Numbered from the stretch's first letter, positions 9,790 to 18,622 are shown. The stretch: DNA of 64,000 nucleotides from Streptomyces sp. TLI_235 (GCA_002300355.1 NSGV01000001.1:2294001-2358000), one strand, 5' to 3'. Translations and numbers: made by a program. The notes: generated from the sequence alone by a model not told the origin.

Positions 9790-9943
9790 GTCACGTTAAC
9801 GACTCGGCCGCCCCGGCGCCGCCGAATATCGGTCCCTGGGACCGGAGTTGCCCGCCCGGCGGGCGGCGCCGCGGAGAAAGCTCAAGTTCAGCTCTGAGTT
9901 CTGCTGCCGGTGGTTGGCAGCCGTGTCCGGCCGGTACACCCTC

Positions 9944-9970
9944 AGCACGGGAAGACCTGAGCACGGGAAG
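9944..9970 (+). repeat. Tandem 11-bp direct repeat before the MNIO gene
   Basis: AGCACGGGAAG occurs at 9944-9954 and 9960-9970, a 16-bp period, 20 bases before the start of the MNIO gene. It also overlaps the likely 5' leader. It could be a regulator-binding repeat or a local duplication; nothing further supports either. Confidence 0.4.
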
Positions 9971-9989
9971 TGGAGAGGGGGGAGCACGC

Positions 9990-10841
9990 ATGGCGCACTC
10001 GACGGAGCCGCCCCGGCTGGGGGTGGGGATCGGCTGGCGGGCGGAGATCGACACCGCGGTCGAGCGGCTGTCCGGCGTGGACTGGGTGGAGGTGGTCGCG
10101 GAGAACGTCTGCGCCGGCCACCTGCCCCGCTCGCTGGAGGTGCTGCGCGGGCGCGGCGTGACCGTCGTCCCGCACGGTGTCTCGCTCGGCCTCGGCGGCG
10201 CCGAACCGCCGGCCGCGCACCGGCTGGCGCGGCTGGCCGAGGTGGCCGAGGCGCTGGACGCGCCGCTGGTCACCGAGCACCTCGCGTTCGTCCGGGCCAG
10301 CGGGATGGAGTCCGGCCACCTGCTGCCGGTGCCGCGCTCGCGGGACGCGCTGCGGGTGGTCGCGGAGAACGTCCGGATCGCCCAGGACCAGCTGCCGGTG
10401 CCGCTCGCCCTGGAGAACATCGCGGCGCATCTGCGCTGGCCGGACGACGAGCTGACCGAGGGCGAGTTCCTGGCCGAGCTGGTGGAGCGCACGGGGGTGC
10501 GGCTGCTGGTGGACGTCGCCAACCTGCACACCAACCGGGTCAACCTGGGCCTGGACGTCACCGCGGAGCTCGCCCGGCTGCCGCTGGAGGCGCTGGCGTA
10601 CGTGCACGTCGCGGGCGGCGTGGAGCGGGACGGGGTGTGGCACGACACGCACGCCCACCCGGTCACCGCGCCGGTGCTGGAGGTGCTCGCCGAGCTCTGC
10701 GGCCGCGCCGTGCCGCCCGGCGTCCTGCTGGAGCGGGACGACGCCTTCCCGCCGCCGGCCGAACTGGCCGGCGAACTCGACGCGATCCGGGCCGTCCTGG
10801 AGCGCGCAACCGCCCGGGAGGAGGTGGCACTCGGTGGCTGA
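9990..10841 (+). CDS. DUF692 / MNIO-family (multinuclear non-heme iron) enzyme
   Basis: This 283-residue TIM-barrel protein belongs to DUF692, now known as multinuclear iron-dependent oxidases. MbnB, TglH and ChrH are studied members and modify peptide cysteines or other residues. Candidate metal ligands are visible: H62 in [10 protein letters not shown]96-H97 in TEHLAF, E142-N143 in [11 protein letters not shown]175/N178/H180 in DVANLHTN, H206 in YVHVAGG, then HDTHAHP and ERDD. It starts at ATG with a purine-rich GGGGGGAG stretch upstream. Its end overlaps the next gene by 8 bp, a strong sign of translational coupling. The neighbours suggest it modifies the cysteine-rich TIGR04222 tail encoded at 11389-12387. 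The family is confident; the substrate is inference. Confidence 0.9.
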   Translation: MAHSTEPPRLGVGIGWRAEIDTAVERLSGVDWVEVVAENVCAGHLPRSLEVLRGRGVTVVPHGVSLGLGGAEPPAAHRLARLAEVAEALDAPLVTEHLAFVRASGMESGHLLPVPRSRDALRVVAENVRIAQDQLPVPLALENIAAHLRWPDDELTEGEFLAELVERTGVRLLVDVANLHTNRVNLGLDVTAELARLPLEALAYVHVAGGVERDGVWHDTHAHPVTAPVLEVLAELCGRAVPPGVLLERDDAFPPPAELAGELDAIRAVLERATAREEVALGG

Positions 10842-11337
10842 ACCCGACGAATACCTCCTGCGCGCGGAGGACGCCGAACTGGCCGTGGCGCGGGCCCGGC
10901 TCGCCCGGCGGCAGACCGCGCTGATGGCCGCGCTGGTCGCGGGCGGCCCCGTCCCGGAGGGCTTCGACCCGGCGCAGGTCGCCACCCAGGCCCGCGGGCT
11001 GCTCGCCAAGCGGCGGGACACCACCGCCAGGGTCGCACCGGAGCCGGCCCGCATCCTCGGCGCCGACTGGCGGCCGCTGTTCGAGCGGTACGCCCGGCAG
11101 GGCCCGCAGCGCGGCGGGTACCGGGCCGACGCCCGGGAGTTCGCCGTCTGGGCGCTGGCCGCCGAGCCGGCCGCGCCCTGGCGGGCGGAGCTGGAGCACT
11201 GGCTGCGGCCCGAGGGCGCGCCGCGGCCGTCGAACCCGCTGCGGACGGCCCGGACGGTGCTCGCCCGCACGCTGCCCGACCGCCTGCGCCGCCGCGGCGC
11301 GGGCGCCCACGACCGCCCTGTCCCGTCCCGGGGCTGA
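10834..11337 (+). CDS. Putative MNIO partner protein
   Basis: This 167-residue soluble protein starts at GTG 8 bases inside the end of the MNIO gene, so the two are coupled. The N-terminal half is helical and Arg/Ala-rich ([15 protein letters not shown]). The middle segment [24 protein letters not shown], followed by [11 protein letters not shown], resembles the helical part of the partner proteins (DUF2063/MbnC-type) that accompany MNIO enzymes and help bind the substrate. This similarity is by eye only and not proven. There is no signal peptide or membrane segment. The basic C-terminus ([11 protein letters not shown]) is probably disordered. I infer an accessory role in substrate recognition. 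Confidence 0.72.
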   Translation: MAEPDEYLLRAEDAELAVARARLARRQTALMAALVAGGPVPEGFDPAQVATQARGLLAKRRDTTARVAPEPARILGADWRPLFERYARQGPQRGGYRADAREFAVWALAAEPAAPWRAELEHWLRPEGAPRPSNPLRTARTVLARTLPDRLRRRGAGAHDRPVPSRG

Positions 11338-11388
11338 GGCGGCACCACCCGGGTCCTCGGACCCGTTCGATCCACGGGGGAGACGACG

Positions 11389-12387
11389 ATGTGGAGTACC
11401 GAGTTCACTGTGGCCCTCGTCCTGGTGCTGGCCACCGGGGCGGCGGTGAGCGTCACCAACGCGCGGCTGCGCCGGGTGCCGCACCCGCGGGGCCTGTCCG
11501 GCCGCGGACTGGAGCTGCTGGAGACGGCCTTCCTGGCCGGCGGCCCGACCCGGGTCGCGGTCACCGCGCTGATCCGGATGCAGCAGGAGGGCCGGGTGAT
11601 CGTGTCGCGGTCCGGCACGGTCACCGTCACCGACCCGCAGCCGAGGGACGCCGTCGAGGCGGCCCTGATCGAGGCGGCCGGCCCCGGCCGGCAGCAGGAC
11701 GCGCACGTGCTGCGCCTGGCGGTCGCCCGCAGCGCCGCCGTCCAGGAGATCGGCGACCGGCTGGCGGAGCGCGGTCTGATGCGCCGCCCGGACCGCCACC
11801 GGGCCCTGGTGCGGGCCCGCATCGTGTTCGGGCTGGCGCTGCTGGCCACCGTGGCGCTAGGCGTGTTCGCGATGGTGGACTGGGCCGGCCGCAGCTTCGA
11901 GGACCGCTACACCGGCGCGCCGCCGGTCCTGCCGTTCGCGATCCTGCTGATCGTCGGCGTGATCTTCCTGGTGGCGACCCGGCCGGACAAGGGCCGGGTC
12001 ACCCCGGCCGGCCGCCGGCAGCTGTCGATGATGAAGGAGGGCGGCGCCTGGCGGCCGTGGGACGTGGCGGCGCCGGCGGCGGCACTGGCGGTGCTCGGCG
12101 CACTGGCCCTGGACGGCACCGAGATCCTGGACGAGGAGACGCGGGCGGCCCTGATGGCCCGGCAGCTCGCCGCCACCTACGCGCTCAACTCGGCGAGCGG
12201 CTCCACGGCGGTCTGGTGCGGCTCGTCCTCTGACGGCGGCTCCTCGTCGTCCTGCGGTTCGTCCAGCTGCGGCTCGTCCAGCGGCTCCTGCGGCTCCTCG
12301 GGGGGCTCCTGCTCCTCCGGCAGCTCCTGCGGCGGCGGCAGCTCGTGCGGCTCCAGTTGCGGCGGCGGCGGGTGCGGCGGGTCCTGA
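11389..12387 (+). CDS. TIGR04222-type membrane protein with Cys-rich C-terminal tail
   Basis: This is a 332-residue membrane protein. It has an N-terminal membrane segment (about 5-24), then the TIGR04222 core (GLELLETAFLAGGPTRVAVTALIRMQQEGRV, residues about 41-71, plus AVQEIGDRLAERGL), two membrane helices at about 144-165 and 178-197, and a weaker hydrophobic stretch at 226-243. From residue 275 to the end (12211-12384) it becomes a Ser/Gly/Cys tail with nine cysteines, mostly in SC-G or SS-C contexts, and almost no other residues. The tail resembles a peptide substrate fused to a carrier. The gene follows the MNIO-partner pair by 51 bp in the same direction, with GGGGAG before the ATG. The tail as substrate is inference. 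Confidence 0.85.
   Translation: MWSTEFTVALVLVLATGAAVSVTNARLRRVPHPRGLSGRGLELLETAFLAGGPTRVAVTALIRMQQEGRVIVSRSGTVTVTDPQPRDAVEAALIEAAGPGRQQDAHVLRLAVARSAAVQEIGDRLAERGLMRRPDRHRALVRARIVFGLALLATVALGVFAMVDWAGRSFEDRYTGAPPVLPFAILLIVGVIFLVATRPDKGRVTPAGRRQLSMMKEGGAWRPWDVAAPAAALAVLGALALDGTEILDEETRAALMARQLAATYALNSASGSTAVWCGSSSDGGSSSSCGSSSCGSSSGSCGSSGGSCSSGSSCGGGSSCGSSCGGGGCGGS
12211..12384 (+). repeat. Low-complexity coding repeat for the Cys/Ser/Gly tail
   Basis: The DNA repeats degenerate units built from TCC, TCG, AGC, GGC and TGC codons. It encodes nine cysteines in 58 residues, spaced by 3 to 11 residues. Slippage-type expansion or contraction is plausible in such a tract, so its length may vary between strains. 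Confidence 0.8.
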
Positions 12388-12411
12388 CCCGGCTTGTCAC
12401 AGTTTCGTATC

Positions 12412-12439
12412 GCGGGCGGGGCACGTGTTCCCCGCCCGC
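12412..12439 (+). terminator. Hairpin after the Cys-tail gene
   Basis: GCGGGCGGGG pairs perfectly with CCCCGCCCGC around an 8-base loop containing CACGTG. It lies 24 bases after the stop at 12387 and probably ends the MNIO transcript. Confidence 0.65.
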
Positions 12440-12457
12440 CCCTGCCGGGGCTAGAAC
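12428..12457 (+). promoter_or_regulatory. Possible leaderless promoter of the second TIGR04222 gene
   Basis: TAGAAC at 12452-12457 resembles a -10 box and ends 6 bases before the ATG at 12464, so a transcript would be leaderless. The -35 (TTCCCC at 12428-12433, 18-bp spacer) is poor. No ribosome site precedes the ATG, which agrees with a leaderless message. Confidence 0.4.
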
Positions 12458-12463
12458 AAGCCC

Positions 12464-13237
12464 ATGTGGGTGCTCCTCCTCATCCCGGCCTGCGCGACTG
12501 CCGCGCTCACCTGTCTGCAGCTGGTCCGGGTCGCCACGAGGGCCGACGTCCTCGACGGCCTCGGCCCCTCCCGGCCCTCCGAGGCGGTGGGGATCGGCCT
12601 GTACGAGACCGCCTACCTGGCCGGCGGCCCGGCCCGGGTGGTGGAGCTGGCGCTGGTTCTGATGGCCGGCCGCGGCCGGCTGCACCTGGCGCACACCGGC
12701 TGGACCACCGTGGTCGACCCGCGTGGCCGCAGCCGGCTGGAGCGGGCGCTGATCGCGCAGATCGGGCCGGAGGGCCAGTGCCGGACGGCGCCGCTGCGGG
12801 CCTCGCTGGCGGCGCACCCGACCGTCCGGGAGATCGGCGAGCGCCTTGCCCTGGCCGGGCTGGCGACACCGGAGCGCGTCCGGCGGGACACCTCGCGCGC
12901 GGTGCGGCACGTGCGGCAGGCCCTGCTGCTGTGCGTGCTGCTGCTGGCCGCCTCCCTGGCCCTGGCGGCCCCCGGCACCGGGGACGCGGGCGCGGCGATC
13001 GCCTGGTTCTCGCTGCCGCTGATCCTCACCTGCGGCACCCTGCTGATGGCCCGGGTGGACGTGCACACCTACACCCGCTTCGCCGCCCCGGCCGGCCTGG
13101 AGGTGCTGCGCACGGCCCGGGTGCCGCGCCAGCTCGGCCACACCCGCGACCCGGAGCAGGCGCTGCTCACCGCCGTCGCCATGGTGGGCCCGGCGGCCCT
13201 CACCGACGAACGGCTGCGGGCGGCGCTGCGGACCTGA
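12464..13237 (+). CDS. TIGR04222-type membrane protein lacking the Cys tail
   Basis: This 257-residue paralogue of the preceding gene shares the diagnostic motif (LYETAYLAGGPARVVELALVLMAGRGRL, residues about 45-73) and the VREIGERLALAGL segment. It has an N-terminal membrane segment (about 1-20) and two more at about 151-170 and 176-195. It stops without any Ser/Gly/Cys extension. It may act as a scaffold, partner or paralogous subunit of the tailed protein. It sits 76 bp downstream, past a hairpin, and may have its own leaderless promoter. Function is unknown. Confidence 0.8.
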   Translation: MWVLLLIPACATAALTCLQLVRVATRADVLDGLGPSRPSEAVGIGLYETAYLAGGPARVVELALVLMAGRGRLHLAHTGWTTVVDPRGRSRLERALIAQIGPEGQCRTAPLRASLAAHPTVREIGERLALAGLATPERVRRDTSRAVRHVRQALLLCVLLLAASLALAAPGTGDAGAAIAWFSLPLILTCGTLLMARVDVHTYTRFAAPAGLEVLRTARVPRQLGHTRDPEQALLTAVAMVGPAALTDERLRAALRT

Positions 13238-13278
13238 GCCCGCCGCGCCGCCCGTGCCGGTGCGCCGTGCGCGGGCTC
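13236..13278. terminator. Convergent-gene hairpin
   Basis: GAGCCCGC at 13236-13243 pairs with GCGGGCTC at 13271-13278 around a GC-rich 27-base centre. It spans the 39-bp gap between two convergent stops and could end both transcripts. Confidence 0.5.
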
Positions 13279-13990
13279 AGACCAGGCCGGCGAGCAGCTC
13301 GGCGACCGGCTTGCGGCGGCCGGTGAAGAACGGCACCTCCTCGCGGACGTGCAGCCGGGCCCGGGACGGGCGCAGGTCGCGCATCAGGTCGACGATCCGG
13401 TGCAGCTCGTCGGCCTCGAAGGCGAGCAGCCACTCGTAGTCGCCGAGGGCGAAGGAGGCGACCGTGTTGGCCCGGACGTCCGGGTAGCCGCGGGCCATCT
13501 TGCCGTGCTCGGCGAGCATGGCGCGGCGCTCCTCGTCGGGCAGCAGGTACCACTCGTAGGAGCGGACGAACGGGTAGACGCACACGTAGTCGCGGGCACG
13601 CTCGTCGGCGAGGAAGGCCGGGATGTGCGACTTGTTGAACTCGGCCGGGCGGTGCAGCGCCATGTTCGACCAGACCGGCTCCAGGGCGCGGCCGACGGCG
13701 GTGCGGCGGAAGCGGTTGTACGCCTCCTGCAGGTCGTCCGAGTTCTCGGCGTGCCACCAGATCATGACGTCGGCGTCGGCGCGCAGGCCGGACACGTCGT
13801 AGGTGCCGCGTACGGTGACGTCCTTGGCCGCGAGCTGGGCGAAGAGCTCGTCCACCTCGGCGGCGAGGGCGGCGCGGTCCTCGGGCAGCTCGCCCTTGAG
13901 CTTGAACACCGACCACATGGTGTAGCGGATGACCTGGTTGAGGTCGCGGGCCTTCTTCTTCGCGGGCTGCTGCTCAGTGCTCTCAGTCAT
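13277..13990 (-). CDS. hemQ: Coproheme decarboxylase HemQ (chlorite dismutase family)
   Basis: HemQ converts Fe-coproporphyrin III to heme b with hydrogen peroxide, the last step of the coproporphyrin-dependent pathway of Gram-positive bacteria. The 237-residue length and the motifs fit actinobacterial Hem[11 protein letters not shown] near residue 20, [31 protein letters not shown] and [14 protein letters not shown]. The catalytic tyrosine is probably in [10 protein letters not shown]. The ATG at 13990 overlaps the hemG stop in an ATGA, so translation is coupled to the preceding enzyme. The N-terminus is Lys-rich ([10 protein letters not shown]), as in relatives. Confidence 0.95.
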   Translation of the reverse strand: MTESTEQQPAKKKARDLNQVIRYTMWSVFKLKGELPEDRAALAAEVDELFAQLAAKDVTVRGTYDVSGLRADADVMIWWHAENSDDLQEAYNRFRRTAVGRALEPVWSNMALHRPAEFNKSHIPAFLADERARDYVCVYPFVRSYEWYLLPDEERRAMLAEHGKMARGYPDVRANTVASFALGDYEWLLAFEADELHRIVDLMRDLRPSRARLHVREEVPFFTGRRKPVAELLAGLV

Positions 13991-15393
13991 GTCCTCATTG
14001 TCCCTTCCGGGCCGCCGGCGCCGTCCGCCGGGGTCAACAACTCGTTGACGGCGCGGCGGGCGCTGCCGATGCAGGCCGGGATGCCCACGCCGTCGTACGC
14101 GGCGCCGCAGACCGCCAGCCGTCCGGCGTCCGCGACCAGCCGGCGGACCCGGGCCATCCGGTCCAGGTGGCCCACCGGGTACTGCGGCAGGCCGGCCCGC
14201 CAGCGGGTGACCGCGGTGGCGTAGGGCGTCGCGCGCAGTCCGGCGGCCTGCTCCAGGTCGGCCAGCGAGCGGGCGACGAGCTCCTCGTCCGGCAGGTCGA
14301 GGGCGGCCTCCTCGCGGTGCCGGCCGAGCGAGGTGCGCAGCAGGAAGGCGTCGGGGGCGGCGCGGTCCAGCCAGCCCCACTTGTGCGAGGAGAAGGTGGA
14401 GGCCTTGATCGAGCGGCCGTCCACCGGCGGCACCAGGAAGCCGCTGCCGTAGGGCAGGGCGGCCGTGTCGGCGCGGTCGAAGGCCATGGTGACCAGGGCC
14501 ATGCCGGCGTACTCGACGGTGTCCAACTCCGCGGCGGCGGCCGGGACGTCGGCGCGCAGCAGCGCGGCCGCCCGCGGGGCGGGCACGGCCAGCACCACCG
14601 CGTCGGCGTGCAGCACCTCGCCGCGGACGGTCACCCGCCAGCCCTCGGCGGTGCGGCGCAGCTCGTCGGCCGGGCTCGCGGTGCGCAGTTCGGCGCCGGC
14701 CCGGCGCAGGTGGGCCCCGGCGGCCTCCGGCAGGGTGCCGATCCCGCCGCGGATGCCCTGGAAGACCGGCCCGCCGTCGGGTCGGGCCCGGCCGGTGAGG
14801 TCGCGGACGCCCTCGACCAGGCCGCCGCCACCACGGGCGAGCGGCAGCAGCTGCGGGACGGCGGCGCGCAGCGAGATCTCGTCGGCGTGGCCGGCGTAGA
14901 CGCCGCCGAGCAGCGGTTCGACGAGCCGGTCGACGACCTCGCGGCCGAGCCGGGCCGCGACGTAGGCGCCGATCGGGACGTCCTCGCCGACCTGGATGGG
15001 CCGCTCGTGCCGGGCGCGGTCGAGGCCGGCCGCGGTGAGCACCTCGGAGGCGGCCAGCGCGTCGAGGTCGCCGGGCACGCCCATCAGCTGGCCGCCGGGC
15101 AGCGGGCGCAGCGCGCCGCGGGTCCAGATCGCGGCCTTCGCCCCGGTGGGCGGCTCCAGCTGCTCGGCCAGGCCGACGGCGCGGGCCAGCTCCACCGCCT
15201 CGGGGCGGCGGGCGAGCATCGACTCGGCGCCGAGGTCGACCCGGACGCCGCCGACCTCCCCCGCCATCAGCTTCCCGCCGAAGCGGTCGGACGCCTCCAG
15301 CACGGTGACCCGGTACGGGCCGTCGGCCAGGAACACCGCTGCGGCGAGTCCGGCGATGCCGCCGCCGATCACCACGACATGAGGTTCTGCCAT
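13987..15393 (-). CDS. hemG: Coproporphyrinogen III oxidase (HemG/HemY/CgoX)
   Basis: This FAD-dependent oxidase turns coproporphyrinogen III into coproporphyrin III upstream of iron insertion. The 468-residue protein begins with the dinucleotide motif [17 protein letters not shown] (residues about 5-21), followed by [31 protein letters not shown]. It ends with a typical FAD-contact segment ([30 protein letters not shown]). Older annotation would call it protoporphyrinogen oxidase; the adjacent hemQ supports the copro assignment. It is transcribed with hemQ (4-bp overlap) and divergent from the DUF4349 gene. Confidence 0.94.
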   Translation of the reverse strand: MAEPHVVVIGGGIAGLAAAVFLADGPYRVTVLEASDRFGGKLMAGEVGGVRVDLGAESMLARRPEAVELARAVGLAEQLEPPTGAKAAIWTRGALRPLPGGQLMGVPGDLDALAASEVLTAAGLDRARHERPIQVGEDVPIGAYVAARLGREVVDRLVEPLLGGVYAGHADEISLRAAVPQLLPLARGGGGLVEGVRDLTGRARPDGGPVFQGIRGGIGTLPEAAGAHLRRAGAELRTASPADELRRTAEGWRVTVRGEVLHADAVVLAVPAPRAAALLRADVPAAAAELDTVEYAGMALVTMAFDRADTAALPYGSGFLVPPVDGRSIKASTFSSHKWGWLDRAAPDAFLLRTSLGRHREEAALDLPDEELVARSLADLEQAAGLRATPYATAVTRWRAGLPQYPVGHLDRMARVRRLVADAGRLAVCGAAYDGVGIPACIGSARRAVNELLTPADGAGGPEGTMRT

Positions 15394-15506
15394 GTCCGGC
15401 AGTCTCGCACTCCTTACCCGCGGGCCCGGGGCTGCCCCGCTCGCCCCGCACCCCGGCCGGGTCGCCCGGGCTGTCGGCGGCCCGTCAACTCCGGTACGGC
15501 GGACGG

Positions 15507-15520
15507 CCGGTGTACACCGG
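15507..15520. promoter_or_regulatory. Perfect 14-bp palindrome between hemG and the lipoprotein gene
   Basis: CCGGTGTACACCGG is fully self-complementary and lies in the 247-bp divergent intergenic region. It could bind a dimeric regulator acting on either gene. No regulator is assigned. Confidence 0.4.
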
Positions 15521-15640
15521 GACGAGGCCGGACCGTGACCGGTTCGGGATCACCGGGACGGGTCCGGCGGGGCCGATCGCGCGTCCAATGGTGCGACCGG
15601 CGCGGACGACCCGCCGGAGCGGACAGGGGAGGACGGACAC

Positions 15641-16684
15641 ATGAGGAGCACGGGCAGACGGGTGCTGGCGGGCACCGCGCTGGCGGCGGTCCTACTGCTG
15701 AGCGGGTGCGGCGCCGACGGCGGCCGGTCGTCCTCGGACGCGGCGGCGGCGCCCGCCGAGGCGGTGGCACCGAAGGCCGCGCCGACCGCGGGTGGACCTG
15801 CGGCCGGCGCCGGTGCGGCGGACCGGCCGGCCGGGCAGCCCACCGCGGCGGCCACCGGCAACCCGTCCGGCGCCCCCGCGGGGAACGCGGCCGACCACCG
15901 GTACATCGCCTACTCCGGCCGCCTGGTGCTGGAGCTGAAGGCCGACGACCGGGGCGGCACCGCGGCCGAGATCCGCAGGGCCGCCGCGGACACCGGCGGC
16001 TACGTCGGCAGCGAGTCGCTCTCCGAGAGCGGCGGCCGGGAGGCCGGACGGCTGGTGCTGCGGGTGCCCTCGGCCCGCTACCAGCAGGCGATGGAGCGGC
16101 TGGCCGGCCTCGGCACCGTGCTGACCCGAAGCAGCGACGCGGACGACCTCACCGAGCAGGTGGTCGACACCGAGAGCCGCCTGAAGACCCAGCAGGCGTC
16201 GGTGGACCGGGTGCGGGCGCTGCTCGCCGACGCGAAGTCGCTCTCCGAGGTGGTCTCGCTGGAGAGCGAGCTGACCCGCCGGGAGGCGGACCTCGAGTCG
16301 CTGAAGCAGCGTCTGCAGGAGCTGGGCTCGCAGACCTCGCTGTCCACCATCACCGTGGAGCTGCGCCGGCCGACGGACGCCCCGCCGGTGGCGGAGAAGC
16401 ACGAGCGGGGCCTGTGGGCGGCGGTCGGGCACGCCTTCGCCGGCGGCTGGCACGTGCTGCTGGCGGTGGTGCGCGGGCTGCTGGTCGCCCTCGCCGCGCT
16501 GGCGCCGTTCCTGGCGGTCCTGGCCCCGGCGGCCTGGCTGCTGCGGCGCGGGCTGAAGCGGCGGGCGGCGTCCCGGCCGGCCCCGCCGGTACCGGCCTGG
16601 GCGGTGCCGCGGCAGGCCGGTCCGACGGTGCCGGCGCAGTCGGCCGGGGAGACGCAGGCACCCACGCGGCCGGACGGGGAGTGA
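15641..16684 (+). CDS. DUF4349-domain lipoprotein
   Basis: This is a 347-residue secreted lipoprotein. It has a basic start (MRSTGRR), a hydrophobic h-region and the lipobox LLSGC with the acylated cysteine near residue 26. A Ala/Pro/Gly linker follows. The DUF4349 domain starts with YIAYSGRLVLELKADD (about residue 88) and includes a long coiled coil (about 170-245; TESRLKTQQASVDRVRALLADAKSLSEVVSLESELTRR in pieces). A membrane helix lies at about 268-305, followed by a basic Pro-rich tail. The protein is therefore anchored by lipid and probably also by the helix. GGGGAGGA precedes the ATG. Function is unknown; some family members are envelope-associated. Confidence 0.88.
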   Translation: MRSTGRRVLAGTALAAVLLLSGCGADGGRSSSDAAAAPAEAVAPKAAPTAGGPAAGAGAADRPAGQPTAAATGNPSGAPAGNAADHRYIAYSGRLVLELKADDRGGTAAEIRRAAADTGGYVGSESLSESGGREAGRLVLRVPSARYQQAMERLAGLGTVLTRSSDADDLTEQVVDTESRLKTQQASVDRVRALLADAKSLSEVVSLESELTRREADLESLKQRLQELGSQTSLSTITVELRRPTDAPPVAEKHERGLWAAVGHAFAGGWHVLLAVVRGLLVALAALAPFLAVLAPAAWLLRRGLKRRAASRPAPPVPAWAVPRQAGPTVPAQSAGETQAPTRPDGE

Positions 16685-16690
16685 GAACGC

Positions 16691-16717
16691 GGCGGGGCCG
16701 GACGAACCGGCCCCGCC
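16691..16717. terminator. Hairpin between the lipoprotein gene and hemE
   Basis: GGCGGGGCCGG pairs perfectly with CCGGCCCCGCC around the loop ACGAA. It lies between two convergent stops 41 bp apart and can serve both. Confidence 0.75.
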
Positions 16718-16725
16718 CAGGCCGG

Positions 16726-17826
16726 TCAGCGGGCGCTGGCCTCGTGCACGAAGGCGACCAGGCGGCTCAGCGCGTCCGGGTCCATGGTCGGCATGACGCC
16801 GTGTCCGAGGTTGAAGATGTGGCCGCTGTCGCCGAGCGCGGCGGCGGCGTGCAGCACCTCGCGGGCCTTCGTCTCGACGACGTGGGTCGGCGCGTAGAGC
16901 ACCGCCGGGTCGAGGTTGCCCTGCAGGCCCTTGTCGGGGCCGACCCGGTCGGCGGCGACGTTCAGCGGCACCCGCCAGTCGACGCCGACCACGTCGGCGC
17001 CGGCCTGGCCCATCAGACCGAGCAGTTCGCCGGTGCCGACGCCGAAGTGGATCCGCGGCACGCCGTACCCGGCGACCGCCTCGAAGACCTTGCTGCTGCT
17101 GGGCATCACCGAGCGGCGGTAGTCGTCCGGGGCGAGCGCGCCGACCCAGGAGTCGAAGAGCTGCACCGCGGAGGCGCCGGCCTCGATCTGGATCTTCAGG
17201 AAGGCGGCGGTGATGTCGGCGAGGCGCTCGACCAGGCCCGCCCAGAGCTCGGGCGCGCCGTACATCATGGCCTTGGTCTTCTCGTGGCTCTTCGACGGGC
17301 CGCCCTCGACCAGGTAGCTGGCGAGCGTGAACGGGGCGCCGGCGAAGCCGATCAGCGGGGTGGTGCCCAGCTCGTCGACGAGCAGCCCGACCGCCTCGGT
17401 GATGTACGGCATGTCGTCCGGCTCCAGCGGGCGCAGCCGCTGGAGGTCCTCGACGGTGCGGATCGGGTCGGCGATCACCGGGCCGACACCGGGCTTGATG
17501 TCCACGTCGATGCCGACGGCCCGGAGCGGCACCACGATGTCGCTGAAGAAGATCGCCGCGTCCACCTTGTGCCGGCGCACCGGCTGCAGGGTGATCTCCT
17601 TGACCAGCTCGGGCCGCATGCAGGACTCCAGCATGGGGATGCCCTCGCGGACCTTCAGGTACTCCGGCAGCGAGCGGCCCGCCTGCCGCATGAACCAGAC
17701 CGGCGTGTGCGACACCGGCTCGCGGCGGGCGGCACGCAGGAAGACGGAGTCGTACGCGGCGCCGCGGCGCACGGTGGACTGCGGGTCGGTCTCGGCTGCG
17801 GGGCTCGCCGCGGGTGTCTCACTCAC
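16726..17826 (-). CDS. hemE: Uroporphyrinogen decarboxylase
   Basis: HemE removes four acetate carboxyls from uroporphyrinogen III to give coproporphyrinogen III, the substrate of the nearby HemG. The 366-residue TIM-barrel protein has the N-terminal signature [15 protein letters not shown] (about residues 42-56), [42 protein letters not shown], and NLGHGVMP near the end. The GTG start at 17826 gives a short Ala/Glu-rich leader. There is no clear ribosome site. hemE, hemG and hemQ lie within 5 kb on the same strand. Confidence 0.96.
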   Translation of the reverse strand: MSETPAASPAAETDPQSTVRRGAAYDSVFLRAARREPVSHTPVWFMRQAGRSLPEYLKVREGIPMLESCMRPELVKEITLQPVRRHKVDAAIFFSDIVVPLRAVGIDVDIKPGVGPVIADPIRTVEDLQRLRPLEPDDMPYITEAVGLLVDELGTTPLIGFAGAPFTLASYLVEGGPSKSHEKTKAMMYGAPELWAGLVERLADITAAFLKIQIEAGASAVQLFDSWVGALAPDDYRRSVMPSSSKVFEAVAGYGVPRIHFGVGTGELLGLMGQAGADVVGVDWRVPLNVAADRVGPDKGLQGNLDPAVLYAPTHVVETKAREVLHAAAALGDSGHIFNLGHGVMPTMDPDALSRLVAFVHEASAR

Positions 17827-17958
17827 GGGTCAAATCTTCGCACGCGCCGTACGCGCGGCGGCTCCGGGCACCTCGTAGGTTCGTCCGAGATGTCCGACCT
17901 GCGGTGCTACGGCGCGCCGCACCGACGGAAGTTGCTCGGATTGGGGCCGCGGGCGACC

Positions 17959-17964
17959 TAGGCT
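17959..17964 (+). promoter_or_regulatory. Candidate -10 box, leaderless transcript of the DUF3000 gene
   Basis: TAGGCT ends 7 bases before the ATG at 17972. A transcript starting there would have essentially no leader. No convincing -35 was seen. Confidence 0.35.
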
Positions 17965-17971
17965 TCCCTCC

Positions 17972-18622
17972 ATGGCAGCGGTCGGCGGACACCCCGCACA
18001 AGGTGGCGGAACGGACGAGGAGGCGGCGCCGATCGAGTTCCGCCGTGCGGTCGAGGCGCTCGCGGGCGCCCGGCTCCGGCCCGAGGTGCAGCTCTCCCCC
18101 GCGCCGGCGCCCCGCAGGCTGGCACCGTTCGCGTGGGCGGTGACCGCCGCGGTCGAGGTGGACGGCGAGGAGCTCGCGGACGGCCGACTGGTGCTGCTGC
18201 ACGACCCGGCCGGGCAGTCCGCCTGGAACGGCGACTTCCGGGTTGTCACCATGACCCGCGCCGAGCTGGAGCCCGAGATCGCGGGCGACCCGATGCTCGG
18301 CGAGGTCGGCTGGGCCTGGCTGCTGGACGCGCTGCAGGCGCACGGGGCCGGGTACGCGGAGCCGGGTGGCACGGTGACCCGCTGCGCCTCGGACTACTTC
18401 GGCGCGCTCGCCGAGCGTCCGGCGTCGACCGAGATCGAGGTGCGGGCGTCCTGGACGCCGGCGGACAAGCGGTTCGAGCGGCACCTGGCGGCCTGGGGCG
18501 ACCTGCTCTGCATCTGCGCCGGCCTGCCGCCGGCCGCGGGGGCGCCGATGCCGATGCCGGACGCCCCGTCACTCGGCGGCGTGGTGCCGATGCCGGCCCG
18601 CCACCGGCCGCGCCCGCACTGA
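17972..18622 (+). CDS. DUF3000-family protein
   Basis: This is a 216-residue soluble protein of the actinobacterial DUF3000 family. Characteristic stretches are EFRRAVEALAGARLRPEV (about 23-40), RLAPFAWAVTAAVEVDGEELADGRLVLLHDP, VGWAWLLDALQAHGA and FERHLAAWGDLLCICAGLPP. There are no membrane or signal segments and no catalytic motif I recognise. It is divergent from hemE and upstream of a response regulator, an arrangement often seen in Streptomyces. The C-terminus is Pro/Met-rich and probably disordered. Function is unknown. Confidence 0.88.
   Translation: MAAVGGHPAQGGGTDEEAAPIEFRRAVEALAGARLRPEVQLSPAPAPRRLAPFAWAVTAAVEVDGEELADGRLVLLHDPAGQSAWNGDFRVVTMTRAELEPEIAGDPMLGEVGWAWLLDALQAHGAGYAEPGGTVTRCASDYFGALAERPASTEIEVRASWTPADKRFERHLAAWGDLLCICAGLPPAAGAPMPMPDAPSLGGVVPMPARHRPRPH

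Noticed and set aside
9790..9989. Possible small peptide gene (RiPP precursor) between the GNAT and MNIO genes
   Set aside because: I found no short Cys-rich or otherwise precursor-like reading frame with a ribosome site; the tail of the 11389 gene is a better substrate.
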